A stretch of DNA of 64,000 nucleotides, from positions 105,263,450 to 105,327,449 of the forward strand of contig CM066992.1 in NCBI GenBank assembly GCA_033977485.1, in the 5' to 3' direction. The notes under the pieces are model-generated. The model was not told the DNA's origin. It saw nothing but the letters and a program-made list of their open reading frames with translations, and ran no database searches. Each line of letters starts with the position of its first letter. The first letter of the stretch is position 1. The position numbers and the translations under genes are program-made. This document shows positions 1-10,573 of this stretch, piece by piece. The DNA is from Hydrangea macrophylla. Its lineage: Eukaryota; Streptophyta; Magnoliopsida; Cornales; Hydrangeaceae.

Positions 1-361
1 AAGCCTACCATACAAGAAAATTTTGGGTACATGGCGAGGGTACCACGTGACATGCCTACGTGGTACCCTGCAAACAATTGGAGAGGGACTTGATGGTAGG
101 GACCGTACCTAAAGTGGGACCCCATGCATGTTGGGGGTGTCAAAATCTCCTGAATTGCTTTCACCAAATTATATTATCCAAGGATCTTTTAGAAAAAGTT
201 TTTGAGTAGGGGTTCAAAATTGCCATTTCTTGAACTATTAACAGCCATTTCACCACAGTTACATAAACATGAATCAGAAATTTAGACTTCAATAAGATGT
301 ATCAATCTATAATACCTCATGTAATTTACAGAAGCAGAAAAAAAAAAAAAAAAAAAAGTCT
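1..361. other. 3' flank of first SAUR, no gene
   Basis: I see no coding region here. It holds an inverted repeat with a G-box at 38-68 and an A-run at about 338-356 just beyond the end of the SAUR reading frame. Confidence 0.5.
38..68. promoter_or_regulatory. 11-bp perfect inverted repeat with ACGT cores
   Basis: GGGTACCACGT (38-48) and ACGTGGTACCC (58-68) are exact reverse complements separated by 9 bp. Each arm holds an ACGT core, the left one within CACGTG. In plants this can be a bZIP/bHLH site pair or the stem of a hairpin. No gene is visible close by on the left, so the role is unknown. Confidence 0.35.
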
Positions 362-811
362 TCAGTGGCCACAAATAACTAGTTGGTTATTAGTTGGTTC
401 TTGGCGAACGTATGAAGATAATGAACAGCTACCAGTAGTTAAGGCCATGAGCAGTGCTTTCTCAAGGTCCTTCGCCACACGGCGCTTTATAAGTAAGATC
501 ACATACTCAATAAAAACTGCATCACATGGCAATGTTATAGGGCCATCACTTGGCAATCCAAACTCTTCTACAGACATTTTGAATAGCTGTCTGATAATCC
601 CATTGTTTAAGTACACTATGGGAATCACAAAGCGGCTCTGATCAGCACTGTACAAGACAAAATGGCCTTTGTCGGCCACTAATGATGTACTATTAGTGTC
701 TGTGTCTACAGTACCACAATCTGTTCTTGGGATTGAGATTCTTCTCCGACTTATCGTAGCCATCCTCTGCCACTTTTTTGCCATTTTGATGAGCTTCTTG
801 GTACTAATCAT
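362..811 (-). CDS. SAUR family auxin-responsive protein (copy 1)
   Basis: This is an intronless 149-residue protein. It begins MISTKKLIKMAKKWQ, an N-terminus shared by all four copies in the cluster, which fixes the start. The SAUR core runs from about residue 47 to 113: a KGHFVLYS strand, RFVIPIVYLNN, FKMSVEEFGLPSDGPITLPCD and a C-terminal helix (FIEYVILLIKRR). SAUR proteins are small auxin-induced proteins known to promote acid growth by inhibiting PP2C.D phosphatases at the plasma membrane. The length and the basic N-terminus fit the SAUR61-68 clade. It is the most divergent of the four: VEEFG replaces EEEFG and its last 20 residues differ. A TATA box lies about 130 bp upstream. The family assignment is sure; the exact orthologue is not. 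Confidence 0.93.
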   Translation of the reverse strand: MISTKKLIKMAKKWQRMATISRRRISIPRTDCGTVDTDTNSTSLVADKGHFVLYSADQSRFVIPIVYLNNGIIRQLFKMSVEEFGLPSDGPITLPCDAVFIEYVILLIKRRVAKDLEKALLMALTTGSCSLSSYVRQEPTNNQLVICGH

Positions 812-938
812 GTTGTTACTTGGGAAGTAGTATAGAATTGGAAATGGGGTGGGTACAGGAGAGAGTAAAAGAATTAGATCTTTAACTCTAAAATTGTGTT
901 TTCTTGCTGATTACAATTAAATGGAACTTGGCTAGCAA

Positions 939-1016
939 TATATACTTGCAAGGATACAGACAGTCCATTAAATGTGGCATTACTTGTGTTGGATTTTCTG
1001 TCTAAAAAACCATGTG
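939..1016 (-). promoter_or_regulatory. Promoter module of SAUR copy 1
   Basis: Going away from the gene there is a TATATA box (939-944), a TGTCTG auxin-response-like hexamer on the coding strand (957-962), and a CACATG E-box read as CATGTG on the plus strand (1011-1016) within the AACCATGTG block shared by all four SAUR copies. The other three copies have TGTCTC where this one has TGTCTG. Confidence 0.5.
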
Positions 1017-2759
1017 CGTCGGTTCTTTGTTGAAATAGATGTTTTCAAGGTAGTGGCCAAGAATTGTATGTCACTATGCCCTTTCTTTGAGTCCTTTGTG
1101 CACGGTGGATTAAGAACACAACAGGTCCAATCAATTTTCTGCCCACTAATTATAAATCACAGTCCACTGTCATTTATGGTCCCAAATTACATATAATATA
1201 TTTTGTTATCCATTATCTTCTTCATGTGAGGGTAGGGTTACCTTGCTTTCTCTTCAGTTTTTGAAGGTGCTTAGAACCACAAATTTCTTAGTTCAGTATG
1301 TTATAGCTTTCTTTACAAGTTGGGTCCAACATGCTTATCCAGTTGGTGGCAGCATAAAAGGAGAATATATGATTTCCTATGGCCACTGTATATCTATGAT
1401 TTATAGTTACCTGCTTCAGACTTGGTTCTTGAAATAACACGAGGAATGTGAAAATATTGCACTAGGGAGTCTAATGCTACATTTGGTGCGAAAGCGACTT
1501 TTGTTTTTATAAGACATGTATCAACACTGATATACTTCGTGTATACTCCATAACAAAATAGGGGTAGAGATGGAGATGGGAAGTGGAAACATTATAGAGT
1601 GAGAGATATTAGCTGTAGAAAAGTTAAGGAGCATGAGGTTCCGTCAACCCCCAACTTATGTCCTCAGGACCTCGTGTGCAAATTAAACCACACCTCCAAC
1701 TTAAAAGCAGAAGCAAGTATTTTGGAAATAGTGCTTTGCATATGAAGACATGAGTTGGAAGTTGATGGAACCCATGCTCCTCAACTTCTATGGAAAATTA
1801 ATCTCACTCTATGATGCTTCTGTCTCCATCTATATCCTCTTATCTGCCTTTCGGCTTTTTCTCTCCCTGTACATAAATTATATATACATATATATATATA
1901 TATTGGTACATGTACTTTTTTTTAAAAAGGAGTCACTTTCGTACCCAATTATATTCGTGAGAGTGAATTCGAAAGTTTCATTCCAAACACACCCTAATAT
2001 ATATATATAAAATAAAAAAATAAAAATAAAAATAAAAAAGTACCCAACATCCCAGAAATTATGGTCCTTTCTCCCTATAAGAATGAGTTCTGCAATGATA
2101 TTTTGAGAAACCTACCAAATCAATATCCATGAGATTGGTTACCTGAAAAAATTTGCAACAAAAATTGACAGATGAGTTTGTGAAAACATAAATTTATATT
2201 GCCAGAGTTCTCTGGGTATTCATGGCATGAATTTGTGGTAAAAAAATTTGTGCTTCAATATAGTAAACTGTAACCTTCTTATCTGGGAGAAGACTTAAAG
2301 AATCAGAAACTATAATAGGGTCTTTTCTTTTTCTTTTTTCTTTTTTATCGAAATTTGTGAGGATGTTTTTGCTTAATTTCTTCTACTTTTTTCACTACCT
2401 TTTAGCTCAACAATTTATTATTTCAAGTAAGCCAGAAGTATTTATTGCAGGCCATAATCATAAGACCAGGCTTAAGTGCCTGCTTGCCCCATGAGTTTGC
2501 AATTTCAATGTGACTGGTCATATTTTAAGAAGACAATGAACTTTGTTCTCATTCCTCGCAATTTTTCAGCCTCGGTCTAATCTAATAATTAATTTTTGGG
2601 TAAGCTAATCTAATAATTTTGGACATACATTGAGTGAGACATACCATGTTGTACTATTTCGCAACATATACAAAATCAGACATGGAGGAAATTTCTTGTC
2701 ATTTATATGTAATAGTCTACAATGTTTGAATGATTTACAAAGCTTACAATTTGATAAAA
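1017..2759. other. Intergenic region between SAUR copies 1 and 2
   Basis: I can support no gene. The stretch is AT-rich, with (TA)n at about 1879-1902 and A-rich (AAAAT)n at about 2010-2037. The part near 2605-2759 is the 3' flank of copy 2. The short open frames here have no recognisable domain. Confidence 0.5.
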
Positions 2760-3203
2760 TCAGTATACAAGTAATTGCCCATTTGTCTTTCCTTGATGGA
2801 AAGGTGGCAAAGATGAGCATCGACAATTAGTAACCGACATAAGCAAAGCTTTCTCTAATTCCTTAGTCACTCCTCTCTTTATCAATGAAACAATATAGTC
2901 CATGAAGATTGCATCACATGGTAATGTGATAGGCCCATCATTTGGCAGTCCAAACTCATCTTCAGACATCTTAAGGAGTTCTCTGAAGATATCATTGTTA
3001 AGATACATTAAAGGAACCACAAAGCGCCTTTTATCACTAGTGTGGACAACAAAATATCCCTTATCTGCTAACATTGATGTACTAGTACTTTCTGTATCCA
3101 CATCTCTAATATTTGTTCTAGGGAGTGAAATTCTTCTCCTCCTGAGAGATGCTGATTTCTGCCACTTTCTCGCCAACTTAATGAGCTTTCCCGGATTGAT
3201 CAT
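2760..3203 (-). CDS. SAUR family auxin-responsive protein (copy 2)
   Basis: This is an intronless 147-residue SAUR with the paralogue N-terminus MINPGKLIKLARKWQ. The core has KGYFVVHTSDKRRFVVPLMYLNN, the FKMSEDEFG-like acidic segment, GPITLPCD and the helix DYIVSLIKRG. KGYF replaces the usual KGHF of the other copies. It lies about 1.95 kb from copy 1 and is separated from copy 3 by the nested Copia insertions. A TATA box (3307-3313) and an auxin-response TGTCTC lie about 105-125 bp upstream of the start, so auxin-inducible transcription is likely. Members act on growth by restraining PP2C.D phosphatases (family knowledge). Confidence 0.93.
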   Translation of the reverse strand: MINPGKLIKLARKWQKSASLRRRRISLPRTNIRDVDTESTSTSMLADKGYFVVHTSDKRRFVVPLMYLNNDIFRELLKMSEDEFGLPNDGPITLPCDAIFMDYIVSLIKRGVTKELEKALLMSVTNCRCSSLPPFHQGKTNGQLLVY

Positions 3204-3306
3204 GCTGCCCTTTCGAGAATCTTAGAGAGAGAAGGATATGATTGGTAGAGATGGAAATATTAGAGGGAGAAGGATGTGAATGTGGAATGAAATTGGTAGG
3301 TTATGT

Positions 3307-3383
3307 TATATAAAGAAGGGAGGAGACAACCATTTAGTTATAGCTTTAATTTTGTTGGGATTCATGTATTGCAAAACCATGTG
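3307..3383 (-). promoter_or_regulatory. Promoter module of SAUR copy 2 (TATA, TGTCTC, E-box)
   Basis: TATATAA lies at 3307-3313. GAGACA at 3323-3328 is TGTCTC on the coding strand, the classic auxin response element. CATGTG is at 3378-3383. The order and spacing match copies 3 and 4. Confidence 0.6.
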
Positions 3384-3948
3384 CTGGTTGGGTCACATGG
3401 GACCTTTGAGTTGTGATCATGGTTGGTTTTTTTTGTTCTGAAATCACCACATCAGGTTCTAGTGGTTCGGGGACATAATAAGTTTGATCAGTTTAGCTGT
3501 CAGTTGATAGAAACCACAAAAATTATATGAATGAATGACACAGACACACAGGCACAAAGATTACCTAGCTAGTTGGGGCTCAACGACAGTGAGTGAAAAT
3601 ATCAAGCTAGATGTGGTTATTTATCCTAGAAGAATTTTTCTCACTTTCGCCAAGTTAGTAGTGAATCTTCAGTACAGGGAAATCAGAAGCCTACTATACA
3701 AACACATATTGGTGAACTGAAAAGAATTATGCGCTGTTTGGGCATACCATGAATTTGAATTGGCTCATACACAACTTGTGAAGCATTTTAATGTGTCGTC
3801 TTGAATTAGTCCATTGGGAAAAAGGGACTTCATCAAGTTTCTTTATATGTGGTCATTCTTAGATTTTTTTACGATTGAATAATCATAATCGAAGTATTAC
3901 ATAAGGTTTAACATAACTACCACTTATTTAACTGGTACTGCGGTTTTT
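3384..3948. other. Upstream flank of SAUR copy 2, no gene
   Basis: I see no coding region. The stretch after 3720 is AT-rich and ordinary, and leads into the duplicated block that starts at 3949. Confidence 0.45.
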
Positions 3949-4577
3949 AATTGATATGCTTTGCAAATTTTGAATGAATCCTGTCAACTTAATGGGATGC
4001 GCTAACAAGCAATGAGTGTGCTCGCAAAAGATTTATCAAGATCCAGCAGATGAGCACACCTAGAGTAGGAGAAGAAACTGTAAATTAATTTTCAGAATAC
4101 ACTTGTCTACTTCCAAACATTTTGCAACGTATCAATTTTACCAATATAAGTAAAGAAAAAATATCATGTTCACAGGAATGGATGATCTCCACATTCTTAT
4201 TTATTGTGTTGCTCAAATTTAGATTGCAATAAGACTGACATAAGAATGATAGACGGGATTTGTAAGTGATGTGTTGGAATATATTTTGATTATGGTCAAA
4301 ACCCAATCACGGGTTTTTAGGAATAGATTGATTATGATTGATTGTAATCTGTTTATTTCCTTTCTTTATCTTTCCTTTTTTGGTTTTCTTAGTTTGTATA
4401 TAAACCTATACATATTGGATGAATAATATATAGAAATTATTCCTCTCATCTCTTTCTTTAGGAATAATTTCTAGGAATAGATTGATTATGATTGATTGTA
4501 ATCTGTTTATTTCCTTTCTTTATCTTTCCTTTTTTGGTTTTCTTAGTTTGTATATAAACCTATACATATTTGATTGT
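3949..4577. repeat. Duplicated block, copy 1, with solo LTR and partial LTR
   Basis: 3949-4098 repeats 4578-4728, and 4098-4459 repeats 5050-5346 continued at 10498-10560. The two parts are joined directly at 4098, while in the second copy they are separated by about 320 bp. A full LTR (4272-4459) is followed by a truncated LTR copy (about 4460-4572). The arrangement suggests duplication through unequal exchange at LTR sequence. Confidence 0.75.
4272..4459 (+). repeat. Solo LTR of the Copia-1 family
   Basis: It starts TGTTGGAATATA and ends TCTCTTTCTTT, matching the LTRs of Copia-1 over its whole length. It is preceded by TGATG (4267-4271), the same flank as the complete element, but no TGATG follows. 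It is therefore a duplicate of the 5' LTR with its flank, not an independent insertion. Confidence 0.8.
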
Positions 4578-5217
4578 AATTGATATGCTTTACAAATTTT
4601 GAATGAATCCTGTCAACTTAATGGGATGCGCTAACAAACAATTAGTGTGCTCGCAAAAGATTTATCAAGATCCAGCAGATGAGCACACCTAGAGTAGGAG
4701 AAGAAACTGTAAATTAATTTTCAGAATACTACTATTTAGCAAGGTGGCTAACACAAAACCTATTGGGTTGAACAGTAAGAACAAGAAAGCAGTCGAACAA
4801 GAGCAGAACAAAAAAATGCAACAAATAAAAACTAGTGATAATATGGTATAACTTCACATTCCAACTCTCCTGAAATAAAGTTCAGTGAGTGCTAGAAATA
4901 TACCAATCCAATCTCTATCTATGAATCAAAATAAACCAATTTGGAGTTTTCCTATGTCTATTATGAGCTCCAGGCTTAACATAGTAACATAGTTATAATT
5001 GGCCTTCATCTTCTAGTTTTTGCCTATTTCAATCTTAAATGGCCTATTTACACTTGTCTACTTCCAAACATTTTGTCACATATCAATTTTACCAATATAA
5101 GTAAAGAAAAAATATCATGTTCACAGGAATGGATGATCTCCACATTCTTATTTATTGTGTTGCTCAAATTTAGATTGCAATAAGACTGACATAAGAATGA
5201 TATACGGGATTTGTAAG
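4578..5217. repeat. Duplicated block, copy 2 (flank of Copia-1)
   Basis: 4578-4728 matches 3949-4098 with a few substitutions, and 5050-5217 matches 4098-4266. The 320 bp between them (4729-5049) is absent from the first copy. The end of this spacer and the sequence beyond it resemble 18030-18075 and 18290-18370, downstream of SAUR copy 4, so this is SAUR-cluster intergenic DNA. Confidence 0.7.
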
Positions 5218-5222
5218 TGATG

Positions 5223-5346
5223 TGTTGGAATATATTTTGATTATGGTCAAAACCCAATCACGGGTTTTTAGGAATAGATTGATTATGATTGATTGTAATC
5301 TGTTATTTCCTTTCTTTATCTTTCCTTTTTTGGTTTTCTTAGTTTG
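5223..5346 (+). repeat. Copia-1 5' LTR, first part
   Basis: It starts TGTTGGAATATA directly after TGATG and breaks off in AGTTTG, where Copia-2 is inserted. It continues at 10498. Confidence 0.9.
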
Positions 5347-5529
5347 AAAAGAGAATTGGGAAAAGACAAATATTATTGCTGTACATCCCAAGAATATATA
5401 CTATTACAGTGAGAAATAAAAAGGAAAGAAAATAAACTAGAAAAGGACAGAGATCAATCAACTTAAATATGGTCAACATGACCCATAAAAACACAATAAA
5501 ATCTGGGATAAAATCCCTTAATTCCAACA
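5347..5529 (-). repeat. Copia-2 3' LTR
   Basis: 183 bp. Its coding-strand start TGTTGGAATTAAGGG lies at 5529 and its end at 5347. It has three mismatches to the other LTR (ccca/caca, cagt/caat, gaca/gaaa). Confidence 0.93.
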
Positions 5530-5541
5530 CTCCCCCTCAAG
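5530..5541 (-). other. Copia-2 polypurine tract
   Basis: CTTGAGGGGGAG on the minus strand, directly before the 3' LTR. It primes plus-strand DNA synthesis. Copia-1 has the same tract. Confidence 0.85.
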
Positions 5542-6196
5542 CTGTGGCGAATATATTGACGAGACCAAGCTTGCTGAGAGATGACTGTAGAAGTGCTGGA
5601 TCGACGGACTTAGTGAACATATCAGCGGTCTGATCTGAGGAAGGAACAAAGCTTGGTGTGATGACTCCTGACCGAACTTTTTCCCGAATAAAATGAATGT
5701 CAACTTCTATATGCTTAGTTCTTTCATGAAGAACAGAATCAGATGATAACATAATAGCAGATTTGTTATCACAAAATAACGTCGATGAATCTACCACTGG
5801 GAAGCCTAACTCAGCAAGAAGAGAACGAAGCCATATGAGTTCACATGAACCCTGAGCCATGGCACGATACTCGACCTCAGCAGAAGACCGTGAGACAACA
5901 GCTTGCTTTTTACTTTTCCAAGAGATAAGATGACAACCTCGGAAAGTACAAAAACCAGAAGTAGAGCGCCTATCACCTTTTGAGCCTGCATAGTCAGCAT
6001 CAGTAAAACATGAAAGATTTGATTGAGCTCCTGTCTTAAAGAAAAGACCAAGACCCAGACAGGTCTTGAGATATCGGAGAATATAATAAACAGCATCGAG
6101 ATGTGAAGTACGTGGTGAGTGCATAAATTGACTCACAACACTAACAACAAAAGTCAGATCCGATCTTGTGTTCGTCAAATAGATGAGACGGCCCAC
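5537..6196 (-). pseudogene. Copia-2 RNase H domain and end of RT
   Basis: A 219-codon open frame holding the end of the RT thumb (GRLIYLTNTRSDL) and the RNase H domain: CFTDADYAGSKGDRRSTSG, SWKSKKQAVVSRSSAEVEYRAM and the CDNKSA segment. RNase H removes the RNA template during reverse transcription. The Asp and Glu active-site positions of the FTDAD and SSAEVEY motifs are visible. An in-frame TAG separates it from the upstream RT frame at about 6200; Copia-1 has TGG and Copia-3 has CAA at that codon. Confidence 0.88.
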
Positions 6197-6202
6197 AAGA
6201 CG

Positions 6203-6724
6203 CTAATATACAGTAGGATCTGGTAAGAGTTCTCCTAATTCAGCAGTCAACTTATGATTTGGATCCATAGGAGAAGAAGCAGGCCTACACCCAAGCATTC
6301 CCGTGTCTTGGAGGAGGTTAAGGGCATACTTTCGTTGGGATAATGAAATACCTTGGCGGGACCGGGCCACCTCAATGCCAAGAAAAAACCTCAGAGGACC
6401 CAAATCCTTAATGTCAAACGACATTCCAAGAGAACGCTTCACTTGTACAATACCAGATGTATCATCTCCTGTAATTATAATATCGTCAACATAAACAGAG
6501 ATAATAATACATTGTCCTTTAGAATTACGACGAATAAAAAAAGTATGATCGGAATGACACCGATTAAATCCCATAGTGAGCACCACATCACTAAACAGGC
6601 TGAACCATGCACGAGGGGACTGCTTCAATCCATAGAGAGATTTTTGAAGGCGACAAACTTTCCCCGAATACTCCCCCTGAGCCCGAAAACCAGGAGGTGG
6701 ATCCATATAGATAACTTCAGACAA
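6203..6724 (-). pseudogene. Copia-2 reverse transcriptase fragment
   Basis: A 173-codon frame with the RT core: GLKQSPRAWF, SDHTFFIRR and the catalytic VYVDDIIITGDD box, followed by LRFFLGIEVARS. The aspartates of the YVDD box are intact. It is separated from the upstream integrase/RT frame by the TGA at 6770-6772 and downstream by a TAG, so no full polyprotein can be made. Confidence 0.88.
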
Positions 6725-6769
6725 GTCACCATTAAGAAATGCGTTCTTGACATCGAGTTGATGAAGAGG

Positions 6770-7816
6770 TCAAGAATAGGAAGCAGCAAGAGAAACAAGT
6801 AGCCAGACTGTGGTCAGTTTAGCAACCGGAGCAAAAGTAGCATCGAAATCCTTACCCGGAACCTGTGTAAAACCCTTAGCCACAAGACGGGCCTTATATC
6901 GGTCAATGGTGCCGTCTGCCAAATACTTAACACTAAAAACCCACTTACAGCCAACTGTACGTTCACCCTCCGGGAGAGAGACAAGCTCCCAAGTCTCATT
7001 GTTATGCAGAGCACTCATTTCTGTTTTCATAGCAGCCACCCACTTCGGATTCTGAAGGGCTTCATGCACTGAGCGAGGAATGGAAACAGAATCATCTGCA
7101 CTAACAAAAGAGCTAAATGGTTTTGACAGACCCTGATAAGATACATACTTAGAAATTGGGTGGTTAGTACTACTCGAAAAAATGTAACGTGATGGAGGAC
7201 GACGAATACGAGTAGGATAACGAGGAGGAGCAACATCAGATACTAAAGGAGGAGAAGAGATACCTGATTCTGGAGAAGATGTTGGCAAGGGATCCGGAGA
7301 GCGAGGACGACGAGAGTAGACCTGTAACGGGTCAGTAGTAATGACTGGAGGCAAAGAGTCACTGGGTATGTCACTGGGTATGTCAAGAATAGGCACAGGA
7401 CGAGGAAGAACGGACATATCATCCACAAGATGTTCTACTGGAGCTTCCAGAGACGAAGCAGCACCTGTAAAAAAAGGAACTGTTTCCAAAAAAGTGACAT
7501 CCAAAGAGTGATACAAATGACGTCTGATAGGATCATAGCAACGATAACCTTTAGATATGGAAGAATATCCCAGAAAAACACATCGAACAGCCTTATCATC
7601 AAGTTTAGTGCGTGTAGGGCTGCGATTTTGGACAAAACATGTGCACCCCAAAACATGAGGAATAATAGGGAAAAGTGTGCTACCAGGCTTGAGGACATGA
7701 AGCGGGGCCTGACCTTGTAGGATACGGCTAGGAGTACGATTAATTAGATAAGTAGCAGTAAGGACAGCAAAATGCCAAAAAAAAACTTGGGAACAACCAT
7801 CCCACGTAGGAGACAA
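6770..7816 (-). pseudogene. Copia-2 integrase C-terminus and RT N-terminus
   Basis: A 348-codon frame running from the end of the integrase core (WHFAVLTATYLINRTPSR) through the GCTCFVQNR and SRTKL-like C-terminal segment, a Pro/Ser-rich linker, and the RT fingers (ETWELVSLPEGER, CKWVFSVKY, ARLVAKGFTQ). It ends at a TGA that replaces the Trp codon of the SYSWPLHQ segment; Copia-3 has the same stop. The upstream boundary is a frameshift in a T/A homopolymer near 7780. Confidence 0.87.
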
Positions 7817-8436
7817 CTAACCATAGCCATAAGATGACGATTCTTACGTTCGGCTACCCCATTTTGTTCGGGGGTATAAGGACAAGTGAGTTGTTGAAGA
7901 ATGCCCCCCTTATTAAGTTCAGCCCGAAACTCATCAGTAATATATTCCGTACCATTATCAGACCGAATATTGCAAACAACAGTATGAAATTGAGTCTTAA
8001 TCATTTGAAGAAAATTTCGAAAATGAGAGAAAACTTCAGATTGTTTCTTCATAAGATAAACCCAAGTACAACGTGTATAGTCATCAATAAATGTAACATA
8101 ATATCGGTGTTGTGACATAGATGTGACGGGAGAAGGACCCCACACATCAGAGTGAATAAGATCAAAGGCACTAGGTGCCCGGTGCATGCGAGGAATATAA
8201 GAAGTGCGAGTATGTTTGGACAATTCACAAACCACACATTTAAAATTGAAATCCTTACAAGCTTTATTTAACTGAGGGAATAACCAACATAAATACTGAA
8301 AGTTGACATGACCTAGACGAGCATGCCACAAATCTAAAGTTTGAAGGGAAAACACATATTTATTTGAGTCGGGCAAAACAGAATTATTAAAAGTAGGTAA
8401 CACGGAAGCTTGAAGATTGGAGAACGTCCTGGACAC
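7744..8436 (-). pseudogene. Copia-2 integrase core
   Basis: A 230-codon frame with the GAG-pre-integrase zinc-binding region (WHARLGH ... CVVCELSKH, HHCC intact) and the DDE integrase core. The catalytic residues are in HSDVWGP, RSDNGTEY and NGVAERKNR. It is joined to the protease frame through a TAG that replaces the CAG seen at the same place in Copia-1, and is lost to a frameshift after VVPKFFF. Confidence 0.88.
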
Positions 8437-8508
8437 TGAAGGATCACTGAAGTAGTAGAGACCGTCCCGCTCAAACCCCCTGCCAAAAATCTTCTTCGTA
8501 GTCAGGTC

Positions 8509-8946
8509 CTACAAATAACAAGAATGAGGTAAGAAAACAACAGAGCAGTTATGATCTTTGACAAGGCGATTAACCAAAAGCAAGTTAAAAGCAAAATTGG
8601 GAACATAGTATACAGAGGAGAGGGTGATGTCGGAAGATAAGCGGGCATCACCCTGACTACAGATGGGAATGAAAGATCCATCTGCGATACGTATAGACTG
8701 TTTAATAGAGGTAACAGGGGAAGTAAAAACCGAAAGCTCACCAGTCATATGATTATTTGCCCCAGAATCGAGAATCCAAGTAGGGTGGCCTGACTTACCA
8801 TGAAAAGCAGTAGGGGTACCTGCAGCAATAGCGGCTGTGGGGCCAGTGGCTGACGGAGGAGGAGGAGGAGCTCCCAAACCTACATATGTCTGAAGTTGAG
8901 TAATCTGAGACTGAAGTTGACTATAATCAGGTGGAGGTGGAAGCAT
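8509..8946 (-). pseudogene. Copia-2 end of gag and protease
   Basis: Pro-rich end of gag followed by the aspartic protease with WILDSGANNHMTG, the usual catalytic DSG box of Copia proteases. It ends at the TAG before the integrase frame. Confidence 0.85.
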
Positions 8947-9859
8947 CTCGACAACCGCCGGCCGCGACCAGTACCACGACTAGCAGGTCGAGTCCGAGTG
9001 AACTGTCCTTTCAACTCTGGGTGAAGAGTGAAACAACGATCAATGGAGTGGCCTGGGGTACGGCAATGCTGGCAATAAGGACGATTTCCTCCAGGACGAG
9101 CACCGGAAGAAGCCGGAAAGGCCATCTGGTCAGGGACAGGTAAAGGAGAGGACCTAGAATCAGGAACAGATAGTAGGCGACGACGTCTCTCATCACCATC
9201 AACAGTAGCAAAGGCCTCAAATAAAGAGGGCATAGGGACAGTATTCAGAATCTGAGTTCGGAGGGCCTCGAACTCGGGCTTTAGGCCCATCAAGAACTGG
9301 TAGGTACGGCAGCGGTCAAGCCGCTTAGTTTCAACATCTCCATCATTAGGGAAATCGGTGATGGGTTCATACTGAGCTAACTCCTCCCACCGGGTCTGCA
9401 GGTATCCAAAAAAAATCAGAAATAGACAGTCCCAAAGTAGCTTGGGAGGCATGAGAAATATCCTGGTAGAGCTCGAAAATGCACGAGTCAGAATGCGCAT
9501 TATCATACATCTTCTTCAAGGCAGTCCAAAGTCCATAAACGGTATTATGATACATAAACATATTATAGATCCGTTCATCCATCGAATTAAACATCCAGCC
9601 CAGAATAATACAGTTATCTGTAAACCACTCCTCAAACTTCTCGTCCGATTCTGTGGGCTTAACCTCCTTCCCAAGTAACCATCCGATTTTTCGTTTGCCT
9701 CCAAGGTAGAGGCGAAGGGAATTAGACCAAGCGTGGAAATTTTTTCCATTGAGAAGTACACTAGTGACCCGGTGAGTCGGATGAGACACAGAGATCCGAA
9801 CGGGCAACAACAGGAGTAGTAGGGTTGAGCGGGTCAATGATCTTACCAATATCAGACAT
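8880..9859 (-). pseudogene. Copia-2 gag
   Basis: The start codon occupies 9857-9859 (MSDIGKI). The first part holds the Copia-type gag N-terminus (HRVTSVLLNGKNFHAWS, LYLGGKRK), then WEELAQYEP, TYQFLMGLKPEFEALRTQIL and a CCHC zinc knuckle (CQHCRTPGHSIDRC). At least two frameshifts (about 9770 and 9410) break it into three frames. Gag would form the virus-like particle. Confidence 0.85.
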
Positions 9860-10297
9860 GATGCTGTGAAGAGTGACCAACAAAAAATAGATGTAGACTT
9901 GCCGGCAACAAAAAACAAACAATCGGCAACAAAGATAATCACAGCCGGAAACTCGGCGGCCGGAAACTCGGTAAACGGGGGCAACCGGAAACTCGGTAAA
10001 CGGGGGCAACCGGAAACTCGGTTACCCGACTGACAATTAAGAGCACACGAACTGCTCTAATACATCACACAAGCCCTAACAGGGGCTGAAGAGATGTAGC
10101 CTGAAGGCTGCTGAACTGTAGAGGTGACGCCGCAAGGAGAGGAGACTCCTAGAGGCTGCGACGCAGGCTGGTGGTGCCTGGGTGGGTGTCGGTTAGGTTG
10201 GTAGGGGCTGGGAAGGCTGTCGGCTAGTGGAGGAAGGGTGGCGGCTGGCTGGATGAGGTGGTAAAGCTGCGGCTGGTGGTGGTGTAGTGTAGGGTTG

Positions 10298-10309
10298 GCT
10301 CTAATACCA
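10298..10309 (-). other. Copia-2 primer binding site
   Basis: TGGTATTAGAGC on the minus strand. This is the initiator-tRNA-Met complement seen in plant Copia elements, with one change (C to T) from TGGTATCAGAGC. It directly abuts the 5' LTR. Confidence 0.8.
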
Positions 10310-10492
10310 AAAAGAGAATTGGGAAAAGACAAATATTATTGCTGTACATCACAAGAATATATACTATTACAATGAGAAATAAAAAGGAAAGAAAATAAAC
10401 TAGAAAAGGAAAGAGATCAATCAACTTAAATATGGTCAACATGACCCATAAAAACACAATAAAATCTGGGATAAAATCCCTTAATTCCAACA
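10310..10492 (-). repeat. Copia-2 5' LTR
   Basis: 183 bp, directly followed on the plus strand by the target duplication GTTTG (10493-10497). Confidence 0.93.
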
Positions 10493-10497
10493 GTTTG

Positions 10498-10561
10498 TAT
10501 ATAAACCTATACATATTGGATGAATAATATATAGAAATTATTCCTCTCACCTCTTTCTTTT
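10498..10561 (+). repeat. Copia-1 5' LTR, second part
   Basis: Resumes the LTR after Copia-2 (TATATAAACC) and ends TCTTTCTTTT directly before the primer site. Confidence 0.88.
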
Positions 10562-10573
10562 TGGTATCAGAGC
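10562..10573 (+). other. Copia-1 primer binding site
   Basis: TGGTATCAGAGC, complementary to the 3' end of initiator tRNA-Met. The leader that follows (10574-10925) is C-rich, and its Pro/Ser-rich open frame is not a gene. Confidence 0.88.

Larger units (their letters stand above)
5347..10492 (-). mobile_element. Copia-2: Ty1-copia retrotransposon nested in the Copia-1 LTR
   Basis: This is a full-length 5146-bp element on the minus strand flanked by GTTTG (5342-5346 and 10493-10497). The two 183-bp LTRs differ at only three positions, so the insertion is recent. The primer site (10298-10309) and polypurine tract (5530-5541) are in place. Gag, protease, integrase, RT and RNase H domains are all recognisable but broken by a few stops and frameshifts. 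The element belongs to the same lineage as Copia-1 and the same family as Copia-3. Confidence 0.94.
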
